From: Herpomyces periplanetae
Taxonomy: Eukaryota > Ascomycota > Laboulbeniomycetes > Herpomycetales > Herpomycetaceae
Assembly: GCA_009733715.1 (NCBI GenBank)
Contig: WMKJ01000023.1
Coordinates: forward strand, 1 to 64,000
Direction of reading: 5' to 3'
Length of the DNA: 64,000 bases
Positions within the stretch are counted from its first letter, which is position 1. Each line of letters opens with the position of its first letter. Made by a program: the position numbers and the translations under genes. The notes beneath the pieces are model-generated. The model was not told the DNA's origin. It saw only the letters and a list, made by a program, of their open reading frames with translations, and did not search any database. This document shows, piece after piece, positions 35,019-45,126 of this stretch.

Positions 35019-35909
35019 ATGGAAAATCTGGATGTTAATGTTTTGTTAACTCATCTTTCCGAAAGTATTGATGAGTTAGAGGAAGAGCTATCGCCTATTC
35101 TACAGCCATCCGGCTCGTTATCGCAGGTAGCAAAGCAACTTTGTGACGAACAAAGTTCACTCGATAAAGCCAAATTTTACGTGTTAATTGCTTATACAAT
35201 TGAATCATTACTATTTTCATCATTGCGATTATCGAATGCTTCTAACGTTAAATCTCATGCAGTGTACTCAGAGTTAGCTCGCGTTCGTCAGTATTTCGAC
35301 AAAGTTCAAATGTTAGAGAGTATCGGTAAGAGTTATCTTACCGCTACGACTGGTAAGCGGGAAAATTTATGTTTGGACAAGCAAGCAGCCGCTCGAATAA
35401 TCAATCATGCCTTAAGGAAGGGGAACTATAACTCTAAAAGTACACCGTATGATAATCAAAGTCAGCAACAGCGTGCCACTTTGCTTGGTAAACGCAAGTT
35501 ACTGGAACAAGATGGAGCGGAGCGTAGTGCAGGAAAGACTAGCATTCAAAATTCTCGTGAAGGGAACATACTTGACGAAAACGTTGAAGCCCGTGAAGGA
35601 ACATCACAATCGAATTCCGAGCCTGCTAAGGTAAAAAAATCTCGGCATGACTCCCATCACGGTCATAGTCATCATCATCGCCGCCATCGTCGTAAGCATG
35701 GCAAGAATGATAATGGTAAAGATGTTATTAATTCGGACCATGAAACCTCTCATAGTAAGTTTTACCAGATTATCGAAATTTCGTGTGGTGTTATACTCGT
35801 TAATACAATGTATATTAACTGAGGAAATTGTACAGAGAAGAGACCGACTAAATCATCTCGATCACCGAAAAGTTCACATGCCGTTTTCGAGTCTTTGTTG
35901 AACAGATGA
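35019..35909 (+). CDS. LRP1: LRP1/Rrp47 (C1D family) nuclear exosome cofactor
   Basis: Exons 35019-35754 and 35836-35909 give 269 residues. C1D/Rrp47 binds Rrp6 and assists the nuclear exosome in 3' processing of rRNA, snoRNA and snRNA. The Sas10/C1D domain covers about 1-130: DELEEELSPIL, DKAKFYVLIAYTIESLLFSSLRL, HAVYSELARVRQYFDKV and AAARIINHALRKG. A long basic tail follows with a His-rich run (SHHGHSHHHRRHRRKHG), a typical RNA-binding extension. The intron (81 nt, GTAAGT to TACAG) joins A and AG into Lys, and the second exon adds a Lys/Ser tail ending FESLLNR. Confidence 0.9.
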
Positions 35910-36374
35910 AAATTAACATTTGAAGCCTTGGTTGATTGGAAGTTTTGTCCGAAGCCATTTAGCCTAACGTGACGGGAGTTCTGTACATTTGAATTTGTCA
36001 GTTGGCTTACATTTTTCTTACATGTAGTTAAAAACTCGTTCAACTAAGCCATGTAATAATGTCTTGTTCACCTTGTTTGCGTAACACATTTCTCTTAATT
36101 GAAGTGCATGTGTTATAGTATAGTCCGCTCGTTTGATTTACTCATTGGAATTTTGATTAGCATAAATCAAATGAATACTAATCAATATACAAAACGTTGA
36201 CGCAAGTATGAAAATTTGTGTATGTTTATTAAAAATGTAATATTAATATAAACTGAATAGAAACGTTGAACTGGTGGGTTCCATTTGTGATTCCTAGGAG
36301 CATAAGTAAAGCGGGAAAAGCTTAACTGTTGATGAACAATAGGCGCGTAATAAAAATAGTGAATAGATCATGGG
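35910..36374. other. 3' flanks of two convergent genes
   Basis: 465 bases of AT-rich sequence between LRP1 and RIB4 ends. Nothing recognised. Confidence 0.5.
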
Positions 36375-36986
36375 CTACTGTGGACGATTCTTGAGTGCCA
36401 TTTCCACTGAAGCAAGCCCCCAATCAAGACCGTGGTTGTGGGGTTTTTCCTTGCTAACGGAGGGTTGTTCACAAGGTAGACCTGCTCTGCAAAGCGCTTG
36501 ATCTTTTGTTAATGCGGTTAGCACGCCGAAAATAATTGGGACACCCAAGTCCATTTGAACACGCATCAGCCCATGGCTAACAGCCTGGGAAATATATTCA
36601 AAATGCATGGTCTCTCCTTTGATAAGTACTCCCACGGCGATTAAGGCATCAAGAGGCTCGGATTTTCTTTTTGATTCTTCTATGAGACGTTTAGCAGCGA
36701 ATGGTAGCTCATAGCTTCCCGGAACATCCACTATGATAGTTTGGTCCTGCGAAACATTACATAGACCCAAGCTCTCCTTTATTCCATTTATTAAGGAATT
36801 AATTATCGGAGGATTCCAACGAGCATGAACCACTCCGATTCGAAGGGATGAGCCTGAACGTCATTAGCATTATACACCAGTAACTCAATGTGAAAAGATA
36901 ACGGTAAAGTATAGTAGTGAAATTATTGACTAACCATCCAAAACTTCGAGTATCGAAGAGCTGTCATCGGTATCGAAGCCGAACAT
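36375..36986 (-). CDS. RIB4: 6,7-dimethyl-8-ribityllumazine synthase
   Basis: Exons 36986-36935 and 36853-36375 give 176 residues. The enzyme condenses the pyrimidine intermediate with dihydroxybutanone phosphate, the penultimate step of riboflavin synthesis. Visible motifs are RIGVVHARWNPPII, VPGSYELPFAAKRL, GVLIKGETMHFEYIS, IFGVLTALTKDQALCRAG and HNHGLDWGLASVEMA, with the catalytic His in NHG. The intron donor is GTTAGT and G plus GC gives Gly at the join. FAD synthetase, which acts later in the flavin pathway, lies about 2.2 kb away. A TCATGTGA site lies 87 bp upstream. Confidence 0.96.
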
Positions 36987-37072
36987 TTTACTAGACAATT
37001 TCAAGGGTTAAAGAAAGCGCAAGATGCCAACTTGCAGTGTTAAAAAGAAACCATCTATTATGAGTTAAACAA

Positions 37073-37080
37073 TCATGTGA
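37073..37080 (-). promoter_or_regulatory. TCATGTGA upstream of RIB4
   Basis: 87 bp before the RIB4 start codon, on the transcribed side. Part of the shared promoter motif. Confidence 0.5.
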
Positions 37081-37679
37081 TTGTATTGATAATCAAATTT
37101 GATCGAGGTACGCTTTAGGCAAATGAAGGTTAATTGAACGATAAAGTTTAGGTCAATTGGCATGGTAGTAAGATAATGTATTTTAGGGTGGAAGGCGTTT
37201 GGCAGACGGGTTAGAGGTGTCAAGTTGACTAAAGCTGAGGTTCATAATCCAATTCATTGTAACAATTAACGGGGAAAACTGTCAAATATTATGAATGATG
37301 ACGAAAGGGTGATTAATTTGCCAGATGTATAAAATTTTTATAGCCCAAAAGAGTTAATATTCAGAGATCAGCAAGATGCAAAAGCAAGTTATTTGAATTT
37401 GCAAAAGGGTAAAAATTTTGTAGTAGAGTGGAAAAAAATCATCCAAACACAGCAAGACATTCCGGCATCACGCAGAAAAAGATGGATAAATTACACTATG
37501 GCAAATCTAATCAGCTTAATTTTCCCAAGTATACAGCAAACCATAATAAACAATTGTAATAAAATTTAAGTTAAAAAACCCAAAAAGAACTCACGATCGT
37601 GAACTTGGACGCGCCTCGCGCCAAAAATTTCGCACTGGCCGCAACAACGATTATCCGCATGTCGTTACGTAATACAAGA

Positions 37680-37716
37680 TCACGTGCATGCTGGTTGGTC
37701 GCGATTTTGCCGATTT
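37680..37716 (+). promoter_or_regulatory. TCACGTG and ATTTTGCCGATTT upstream of QCR9
   Basis: CACGTG core at 37681-37686, 194 bp before the QCR9 ATG, followed 17 bp later by a 13-mer also found before LRP1. Confidence 0.5.
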
Positions 37717-37880
37717 GGAAGAAGGGATTGGACTGGTTGGGAAAAGAATTTTTGATTTAATCACCTCTGGGACAAAGTTTCGATAATTTTTATCAAGTAT
37801 TTACATTTTGATTCTTTGAGGTCTAAGTTGGCGTTCTCCGGGGTACTTTGTGATAATTTGTTTTATCTTAAACGTTTTCC

Positions 37881-38413
37881 ATGGCTCGCGTAAGTTTGGT
37901 TAACATTTCAGTAACTTCATAATATACATCGCTCGCTAGGTTATTTGATATTATGCTAATTCGGCTTCAGGTAACAAATTTTCTCTATAAGTAAGCTTGT
38001 AGTTTGATATGATTATTTGGCTTTTGGCTTGATCAAGTGAATGTTTTACCAATACCATTTTTATATACGTGATTTTACTGTTACAGTGTGCTCTTCCGTC
38101 GCAATGCAACAATGCTCGCTACGGTATTCACGGTAGCTTTTGCTGGCCAATTGTAAGATTATTTGAATTGAGTTGCTTATGTTGCTTAATATTTAATGGT
38201 CTAAATTTTCCTAACATTACTTCACCGTAGAGCTTTTGATGCAGTTTCCGATAAAATATGGAATAAAATCAACGAAGGTGTTAGTATACTTTTTTCTCTG
38301 AGTATACGCGTAGTCTTACATTTCAACTGACATTTTTCCCCCTCTAATCATGTAAACAGCGCCAATGGAAAGATATAAAATATCGCTATGTCTCCACTGG
38401 AGCGGATAATTGA
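37881..38413 (+). CDS. QCR9: Cytochrome bc1 complex subunit 9
   Basis: Five tiny exons, 37881-37889, 37971-37990, 38087-38152, 38231-38279 and 38360-38413, total 198 nt for 65 residues. QCR9 is a small single-helix subunit of complex III near the Rieske protein. The joined sequence runs MARVTNFLYNVLFRRNATML, then a hydrophobic helix ATVFTVAFAGQLAFDAVSDKIW, then NEGRQWKDI and a short tail ending TGADN. This matches the yeast pattern FFKRNAVFV...FDTAI...GKLWKDV. Donors are GTAAGT, GTAAGC, GTAAGA and GTTAGT, and every join is in frame. No single exon exceeds 22 codons, so length-based gene calling would miss it. Confidence 0.93.
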
Positions 38414-39158
38414 ATACATTTTATAACATTTGCCCTCCAAATTTGTGCCAGTTTGCTGTTATTATCGTTTTTATCGGTGGAATCAAGCTATAAAGTTTTA
38501 GATGAACTTTGGGTTTAACTATACACTATATTCCATAGTCCACTGCGAAATGTGTCATTTGGCCGTTCATATCTTCTTTAACCCATCTTCCATATTTTTA
38601 GGGTGTGCTACTTTATCAAAGGTACCTTTGGTTCGTTTCGCACGTATATCCAGTCGTCCGTGATTGTTCTCTTTCAGTTTCATATTTTGAAGCGTTTAAT
38701 CTTACGTACCCTACTCTCGATCATACTTGGTTTTTTCTAGAACTCAGCCGTATAATTTCTTCAGACTTGTTGCTTTGTGCACGCCTGTTTACCTGCTTTT
38801 AATCTTCAATCCTCAAAACCTTTTTGGCCCTCCACCCGTACACATCCCAACAATATATTTCTTAACTTTTCATTTGCCTTTGCGCCAAACTTCATTCTTC
38901 CCTGCTAATTTGCCCGGTCCCCGCCGTAAACAGTCATTGTATCTATCACGTGACGTACACTGGTTCGAAGACAACTCAGCGCTACGAAATATAATAAAAC
39001 AGTGTTGGATGGAGTGAAATAAGTGGATGGATGGTGATCGCGATAATATTATTGGAAATTTTTTACATAGTTACGTGAACGATCGAGAATTATTGTTGGA
39101 GTATAAACTTTGCTTTGAGTCATCTAACTTTACTGAGGCAAATTTGATGTAATGAATA
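38414..39158. other. intergenic region upstream of the FAD synthetase gene
   Basis: 745 bases, pyrimidine-rich between 38700 and 38930. It holds a TCACGTGA site (38946-38953). The open frames here look compositional. Confidence 0.5.
38946..38953 (+). promoter_or_regulatory. TCACGTGA upstream of FAD1
   Basis: Perfect palindrome 206 bp before the FAD1 ATG. Confidence 0.55.
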
Positions 39159-40064
39159 ATGTATCAAGGTCCCGCAAACGTCGACAGCTTAAGTTTACAA
39201 CATCATGCACTACTTGATGAATCAAACAATAGTGATACGCTTTTCACTACATTTAACACGGGGTTTGATCATTTATCCCTTAGCGAAGTGTGCGCCATTT
39301 CAGGCGCACGCATCAGCCAATTCCTGGACAATCCTATCGCCAAGTCACACACTATCACTGATATTCCCCCAGGTAGATTAGATGGGTTAAAACAGCAAAT
39401 TCAAACTTCTCTTCACGTTCTTACCGACAGTCTTAATGAGTTTGGGTTATCAAACTTACGACTTGCGTTCAACGGGGGAAAAGATTGTCTCGTTTTACTC
39501 GTTCTCTTTCTGTGTGCTATTGACCGCTGGAAATCCTCTAATACTAACCATACTTCGACCCCACCCTTAACAAGCTTACCATGTGTCTATGTTAGACCGG
39601 ATAATCCATTTCCTGAGGTTGAAAGCTTTGTTCAATCCGCATGCCAGCGCTATCATCTAAACCTAAAAGTCTACACTGGGCCCATGAAGCAAGCCTTCTC
39701 ATGCTACATACACGAAAATAGTAGTATAAAAGCAGTACTCATCGGTACCAGAAACGCCGATCCGCATGCTAAGAATCTTTCCTATATTAATCCAACGGAT
39801 AACGGCTGGCCGAATTTCTCTCGCATTAATCCCATTCTGCACTGGCACTACTCAGACATCTGGACTTTCATCCGATACTTCCGAATTCCCTACTGTCAGT
39901 TGTACGATAATGGTTACTCATCGTTGGGTGATGTCAAGAACACCCGGCCAAATCCTCTACTCCAAACACCCACATCTCAAAACTCGCCGCCTTCAAAAAG
40001 AGTTAATTACCTTCCAGCATACGTCTTAACTGATGATTGTGATGAGAGGCTCGGGCGCGAATGA
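39159..40064 (+). CDS. FAD1: FAD synthetase (FMN adenylyltransferase)
   Basis: Single exon of 301 residues. The enzyme adenylates FMN to FAD and belongs to the PAPS-reductase-like fold, the eukaryotic type. The PP-loop-like motif LRLAFNGGKDCLVLL lies at about 100-114. VYVRPDNPFPEVESFV binds nucleotide, AVLIGTRNADPHA (about 192-204) and the block INPILHWHYSDIWTFIRYFRIPYCQLYDNGYSSLGDVKNT-type region complete the family signature (about 223-255). The N-terminal 60 residues are less conserved. RIB4 nearby makes the riboflavin precursor. The length is as in yeast (306). Confidence 0.96.
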   Translation: MYQGPANVDSLSLQHHALLDESNNSDTLFTTFNTGFDHLSLSEVCAISGARISQFLDNPIAKSHTITDIPPGRLDGLKQQIQTSLHVLTDSLNEFGLSNLRLAFNGGKDCLVLLVLFLCAIDRWKSSNTNHTSTPPLTSLPCVYVRPDNPFPEVESFVQSACQRYHLNLKVYTGPMKQAFSCYIHENSSIKAVLIGTRNADPHAKNLSYINPTDNGWPNFSRINPILHWHYSDIWTFIRYFRIPYCQLYDNGYSSLGDVKNTRPNPLLQTPTSQNSPPSKRVNYLPAYVLTDDCDERLGRE

Positions 40065-40710
40065 TCTATACCAACTCACGCTCACCATCACGGAGCATTA
40101 ATGAGTGTAAACCTCAATCTGATTTGACATTTTGGATAAAAAAAACCGATCAATGTGTTGGCCCATATGATTTGTAGAGAATGAAACGAATCGTGAACGT
40201 CATGGTATCACCTTAATGCGCTCAACTTTCAAATCATGTCGCAGAAGTATGACATAGTTATGAAAAACTGAACAAAGAATGACGTGCACGTCAGAGAGTT
40301 CTCCGTTTTAAAATAATAAACTTAGTTGTTTTAGGAAGCCTGCTGCAAGAGAAGCGTCATTTTGATGCTGTACATTAACATGAGCAGTACAGAGACGACG
40401 ATCTCAGTAACGGGTTTGCTAACACCTTGTCGTGAGAAAAGGAATTCGCTCGTCCGTTCATTTCGCCCATGATCTTCCGTTATTCATTTTAAGTTTCAGA
40501 GGTTGCTCGATTCGGGTATATGGCGAAAATAAAAAGTTCAAGGACTAATCGTCAAAACTAATTAAGTGTGGAAATTTTAATGCAAAGTATGTACATATAA
40601 AATCGATACGATTTTGTATGAGTGCGATCCGCTAACCATAAAAGTTTAATGAAGACATACACTTGCAAGATCGTTGGACCATTAAACTCGTGCTTTGAAA
40701 TCACAACGGC
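40065..40710. other. 3' flanks of FAD1 and ARO7
   Basis: 646 bases between two convergent genes. I see no gene or repeat. Confidence 0.5.
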
Positions 40711-41751
40711 TTATTCTCGCGTTTCATTAAGCCTCTCGAGCAGGTACTCTACCTCAACCTCCTTGGTTAATGGTATTATGAAATCCTATGAGACAAGTCA
40801 AGTTAGGGAAGGTTGGGTACACTGATAGCTACGTGAAACTGACCCTATAAAAATCTTCGACAACATCACCAAATATCTTGCAAGGTGTATTGACAGCGGG
40901 ATCAGGATCTGTGCCGTAAACCTTAGCCTTAATCGATATACGATTCAGCACCTTCTTTTCTGTTTCAACGTCTGAAATGCTGTCAAGAATTGCTTGACGA
41001 TCATTCTTGCGAATCAAATTTTCATAAAGCTGCTGATTGGAGAGGAACTTAGACTCTGCCACGAACTTTCCCGTATGAATACGACGTGACAATGCTTGTA
41101 AGCAAAATATATCAGCGTCAGCTGCTGATCCGTAAGTTTCAATGCAATCTCGCAAATCCGACTCATTACCTGTATTAGACAGTGTTAGCTCCCATTCTAA
41201 GGTAATAAAATCTCCTATAGACACCAGTATAACGTACGACGTGAAAATGCTTTGGGAATCATAAATTTCTGATAAGCTTCCTTAAGCTTAGTGTTTATGT
41301 TAACGTTATTTTGATGCAAAATCTGAGGGTAACGGATAGGTGGTAACAATGGCTTCTGCACAGCATCAGAAAAGAAAGGGTACTCGTAGGGTGATTCGTA
41401 TCGACGGACTAACGAGTGAACGTGTTCCTGTTGATACAAGAGCCAGTCCATAAATGGTAAATTAGAGTTTGGAACTTGAACTCCATGTGGCTCGTAAATA
41501 ATAGAATTGAAAGGGTATTGAACACGTTCAATAAGACCGTACACGATGGTATCATCAAATCGACTGAGAGAAGGTAAATATTCTCGTCAGTCAAGTACGA
41601 TATTTAAATTAAAAATATCCCAGAATATTATATCACCAAGGTCCTCGAGAAATAGTTAAATCATATTTCGTGCTCGAGTGCCTCGAGTAAACTAAACGCA
41701 CATTAGAAGAGATCTCAGGTAATCCAAGTTCAGCAGATGCTGACGGCTCAT
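40711..41751 (-). CDS. ARO7: Chorismate mutase
   Basis: Exons 41751-41702, 41563-41238, 41169-40844 and 40785-40711 give 258 residues, near the 256 of yeast. It converts chorismate to prephenate, the branch point to Phe and Tyr. The all-helical AroQ allosteric type is shown by LRSLLIRFDDTIVYGLIERV, FMDWLLYQQEHVHSLVRRYESPYEYPFF, PPIRYPQIL, ADIFCLQALSRRIHTGKFVAESKF and the C-terminal PLTKEVEVEYLLERL, which carries the threonine and glutamate known to matter for regulation and catalysis. Donors GTGCGT, GTACGT and GTCAGT are all non-GTAAGT; introns are 138, 68 and 58 nt. Divergent from ROK1. Confidence 0.96.
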
Positions 41752-42183
41752 TTCGCCTTCACTTGGAACCAACATGACTACACGTAAGAAACCAATGTAA
41801 AAATATATATATCATTAACGAAACTTTTTCACAAAAACAAAAAACGCGATCCCAAGAGAGAAACAAAATTTAAGCTGTCAAGCTCATCTCGTCCAAATCT
41901 CGTCAAAACTTTTCCACTCAAATCCCCCGCCGTGTCACGTGATTTGGATTACTAAGAATGTTCGGTAAAACTGTCTTTCCGTACTGTTATTTTCAGCCAC
42001 GTGCAATTGTGGCGCTGGCGTGAATCGAGCCGGCCTTATTTTTCTCCGCGTAGCTGAACCCGAGTTTTCCCCGCTGAGTAAGCGGGTTAAGTGCGGGCCG
42101 TTCAAAATTTTGGAATTAACATCAAATAGACTGCGGATTTGAGACGGTAATTTGATTGATTTCTTTTATTTTCTTCATTAGTT
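41752..42183. promoter_or_regulatory. divergent ARO7/ROK1 promoter with two CACGTG sites
   Basis: 432 bp shared by both genes. TCACGTGA lies at 41935-41942 and a second CACGTG at 41998-42003, 62 bp apart and each about 180-250 bp from the two start codons. A GC-rich patch follows at 42005-42085. Confidence 0.55.
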
Positions 42184-44535
42184 ATGAATGCACTTAAAGT
42201 GCTTAGTCGGTGTACGAGTGTTTCACGAAAGCTAAAAAATCAAAATTCTAACCGGATATTTTCTGTTCCAGTTACTAGTTTACCCATTAATCCACAGTTG
42301 TTCGGGGAAACTTGTAGTTTTGGGGGCTCCGTTACTAGTGAAAGTTTAGAGCTTAGCAATTGTCAATCAAACAATTGTATTAATGAAAATAATAACAATT
42401 CAAATAATAATTATGATGATCTTTGTGCACCAACCTGTGAAGATGGAGTAGTCCTATCGCATTCGGAACTTTTACCGCTGGATGAGTGTATTAAAATATT
42501 AAAAGTTCATAAAATTAAAATTTGTGAACTAGAAAACTTAATCAATGGTGAAGATGTTTCACTAACATGTGTTAACACTCATATTGATGATTCCCTGGAT
42601 GCTAAAGCCTCTTCAGTCTCAAGCGTTCCGGATAAGCATTCTGATGTTCGGCATGTTGATACGCTTCAGTGTATATTGAACAGGCGTAAGCCAAAACATC
42701 TACCCTTGGTTAATATCCAACCGTTAACAAAATTTGCACACTTGTGCAGTATATACGGTATCTCTCAACGGTTGTTCGACAATATTGTTAGTCAAGGCTA
42801 CAAGACTCCTACGGAAATCCAACTAGCAACTATTCCGTTACTTCTAAATTATAAACTCGCCACGCTCAATACTCGCATTGAAGGTTCTTTTATGGCAGTT
42901 TCAAGTAATGCAACATTTAACGTTAACCTGTTAGCGATTGCCCCGACTGGTAGTGGCAAAACCTTGGCGTACTTAATACCGATTATACAATGGATAATCG
43001 AGCTACGACATGCATCTAAAAATGATCAACCCGCGTACAATTCATCGCAAAATTTCAAAGTAAACCGCGGTCCCGTAGCTCTGATATTAGCGCCAACTCG
43101 CGAATTAGCGTCGCAAATTTCTAATGAAGCGCGAAAGCTTTGTACAAACACGACAATCCGTGTAACTTTGTTTCGGAAAGGAATGAAAATTACTGGTTCG
43201 CAATGCAAATATGGGTGCATTTCTTCCAGCGGGCCTCAAGAATTATTTGTCAAATCGCAAATAATTGTGTCAACACCTCTTACGCTTCAAAATGCCCTAA
43301 GGTGCAACGCTCACAGCGCAGGCCGTTCAAGTGAAAAAGTTGATTGTCCCGACAGTGAGACTGAGAATGAACTTGCTTCTGAATTTGAGGGTTTCGATGA
43401 TAGTGATAGTGATAGTGATAACGCCATTGACAAGAGAAACCAAACAATATTTCTAGACGATAATGAAACGAATTACAATTCCAGAAAGGATCGGAGTGCA
43501 TCAAGTTCCAGACCGGTGGAACTTCACGCCTTACCATTTCTTCGATACTTGGTTCTTGATGAAGCTGATTTACTCTTTGAGCCTTTATTCTACGAACAAA
43601 CCACTGCAATACTTCGCAGCTGTACTAGTGGTGAGCTGCGACTTAGCTGTTGGTCAGCTACAGTCTCTTCGAGCATTGAAACTACTGTACGTAATGCATT
43701 TCGTGAACGGCAAACTCTTACTACCTACGCCACGCCATTACCAGCGCATACGTTACTTCTACGAGTTACCATTGGATTGAAGGATTCGGCGATGCCAAAG
43801 ATTCAGCATAAATTAATATATACAGCCAGTGAACAGGGTAAATTGGTTGGAATTCGGGATATACTTAGGCCTATTACGACCACGAAAGAAAATGAGTCGC
43901 TACAACCACCCTTTCTAATTTTTACACAAACAATTGCACGAGCAAAAGCTTTATACAGTGCCTTGGAGAAATACATGCCTTCTGATGTAACTGGTGGACG
44001 ACGCCGTTTGGGGTTGTTGCATGCAGAAATGTCTGGTAAGATGCGAGATAATATAATGACGGCATTTCGACGTGGGGATTTATGGATACTTATAACAACC
44101 GATTTGTTAGCGCGAGGTATGGATTTCCGAGATATTAACGGAGTTATAAATTATGATATACCGACATCTGCTGCAGCCTATATCCATAGAATTGGAAGAA
44201 CCGGTCGGGCAGGTAGGGCGGGAGGAATCGCAATTAGTTACTACACGAAGCAAGATATTCCGCACATGCGTAGCATTGCCAACGTGATAAGGAATGGCGA
44301 AAAATTAAGGTGTCAGACAGCACACGATAACAATGCAGTACCGTCGGACGTAGCGGATTGGTTAATAAATGCACTTCCAACTAGCACAGCAGATGAGAAG
44401 CGCAAACTAAAACGAAGAGGCGTAGAAACGAGAAATAAGCGTACTGTAAAACTTGAAGGCATGAACAAAAAATCCGCGCGCATGCTAAACAAGTCGAAAT
44501 CGTGGAGAGTTCGCCGCGTCTTGGGCGTTTCTTGA
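42184..44535 (+). CDS. ROK1: DEAD-box RNA helicase ROK1/DDX52
   Basis: A single exon of 783 residues. ROK1 is an ATP-dependent helicase of the 90S pre-ribosome required for early 18S rRNA cleavages. Motifs in order: Q-type GYKTPTEIQ, I APTGSGKT (about 252-259), Ia APTRELASQ, II LVLDEADLLFE (about 456), III WSAT, IV LIFTQTI, V TDLLARGMDF and VI YIHRIGRTGRAGR. The segment RVTIGLKDSAMPKIQHKLIYTASEQGKL and the ending MRSIANVIRNGEK are ROK1-specific. It is much longer than yeast ROK1 (564) because of an Asn/Ser-rich N-terminus of about 200 residues and an acidic Asp/Ser insert (about 390-440) between motifs Ib and II. The C-terminus is Lys/Arg-rich. Confidence 0.94.
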   Translation: MNALKVLSRCTSVSRKLKNQNSNRIFSVPVTSLPINPQLFGETCSFGGSVTSESLELSNCQSNNCINENNNNSNNNYDDLCAPTCEDGVVLSHSELLPLDECIKILKVHKIKICELENLINGEDVSLTCVNTHIDDSLDAKASSVSSVPDKHSDVRHVDTLQCILNRRKPKHLPLVNIQPLTKFAHLCSIYGISQRLFDNIVSQGYKTPTEIQLATIPLLLNYKLATLNTRIEGSFMAVSSNATFNVNLLAIAPTGSGKTLAYLIPIIQWIIELRHASKNDQPAYNSSQNFKVNRGPVALILAPTRELASQISNEARKLCTNTTIRVTLFRKGMKITGSQCKYGCISSSGPQELFVKSQIIVSTPLTLQNALRCNAHSAGRSSEKVDCPDSETENELASEFEGFDDSDSDSDNAIDKRNQTIFLDDNETNYNSRKDRSASSSRPVELHALPFLRYLVLDEADLLFEPLFYEQTTAILRSCTSGELRLSCWSATVSSSIETTVRNAFRERQTLTTYATPLPAHTLLLRVTIGLKDSAMPKIQHKLIYTASEQGKLVGIRDILRPITTTKENESLQPPFLIFTQTIARAKALYSALEKYMPSDVTGGRRRLGLLHAEMSGKMRDNIMTAFRRGDLWILITTDLLARGMDFRDINGVINYDIPTSAAAYIHRIGRTGRAGRAGGIAISYYTKQDIPHMRSIANVIRNGEKLRCQTAHDNNAVPSDVADWLINALPTSTADEKRKLKRRGVETRNKRTVKLEGMNKKSARMLNKSKSWRVRRVLGVS

Positions 44536-44757
44536 TAAACTTTTGCAAGTTTTCCGCCGGCTTACGTCACCGAAACTTAACGGGCAAGGGGATCGAAGAA
44601 AATGAAACCTTGTCGATTGGCCATGAAAATTCAGACGGCTAAAGATTTGAGAGAATTGTCGTGCTTTGGGGAGGATAGTGAAATTTATGGACTCTAGGAT
44701 ACGTTAATCAAAGGTATACTGAGTGTGCGAATACAAGTTCTAGAATTCAAGGGTATA

Positions 44758-45126
44758 ATGGTGTATCCAAACACGTTTTCGATTGATGAATTGGAGGATA
44801 AAGTGCGCGAATATGCACAAAAGTTGGACAAACGAAAGAATGTGAACAGTACGCCGATTAATTTAGCCGATTGCAAGCTTTTTGAAATGGTTCAATATAA
44901 TTGTGGTGTGACGAGAAGTGAAGCAAACGCGCCGATTGTTTGTGAACCAATTACTCGATATTTCCGACGGTAAGCTCATGGGAACGTATATATGCGAGTA
45001 CTGGTGGTTACGATATATTGATTAACAGAATAAATATGTAAAAACTTAAGAGTAGATGCACAGATAAATTTATGGTCGAAACAACAATCTGGGAGGGTAA
45101 ACAAGTTGGAAAAAACGGCGGGGTGA
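44758..45126 (+). CDS. SOM1: SOM1, inner membrane protease complex subunit
   Basis: Exons 44758-44969 and 45051-45126 give 95 residues. Som1 binds Imp1 and helps it process certain precursors in the intermembrane space; the family is fungal. The signature is in exon 1: CKLFEMVQYNCGV, then VCEPITRYFRR, matching the Cys...VQY.C...VC.P..R.FR(R) pattern. The ATG giving MVYPNTFSIDEL is the first in frame with this block. Exon 2 is less sure: a close acceptor (AACAG) would end the protein after four residues, while AACTTAAG, 23 nt after TTAAC, adds VDAQINLWSKQQSG and more. It follows ROK1 by about 220 bp on the same strand. Confidence 0.85.

Larger units (their letters stand above)
36987..37880. 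other. divergent promoter of RIB4 and QCR9
   Basis: 894 bases. It contains TCATGTGA at 37073-37080, TCACGTG at 37680-37686 and the 13-mer ATTTTGCCGATTT at 37704-37716. No gene seen. Confidence 0.5.

Noticed and set aside
42973-43609. Antisense and alternative frames inside ROK1
   Set aside because: Shadows of a strong DEAD-box helicase coding frame.
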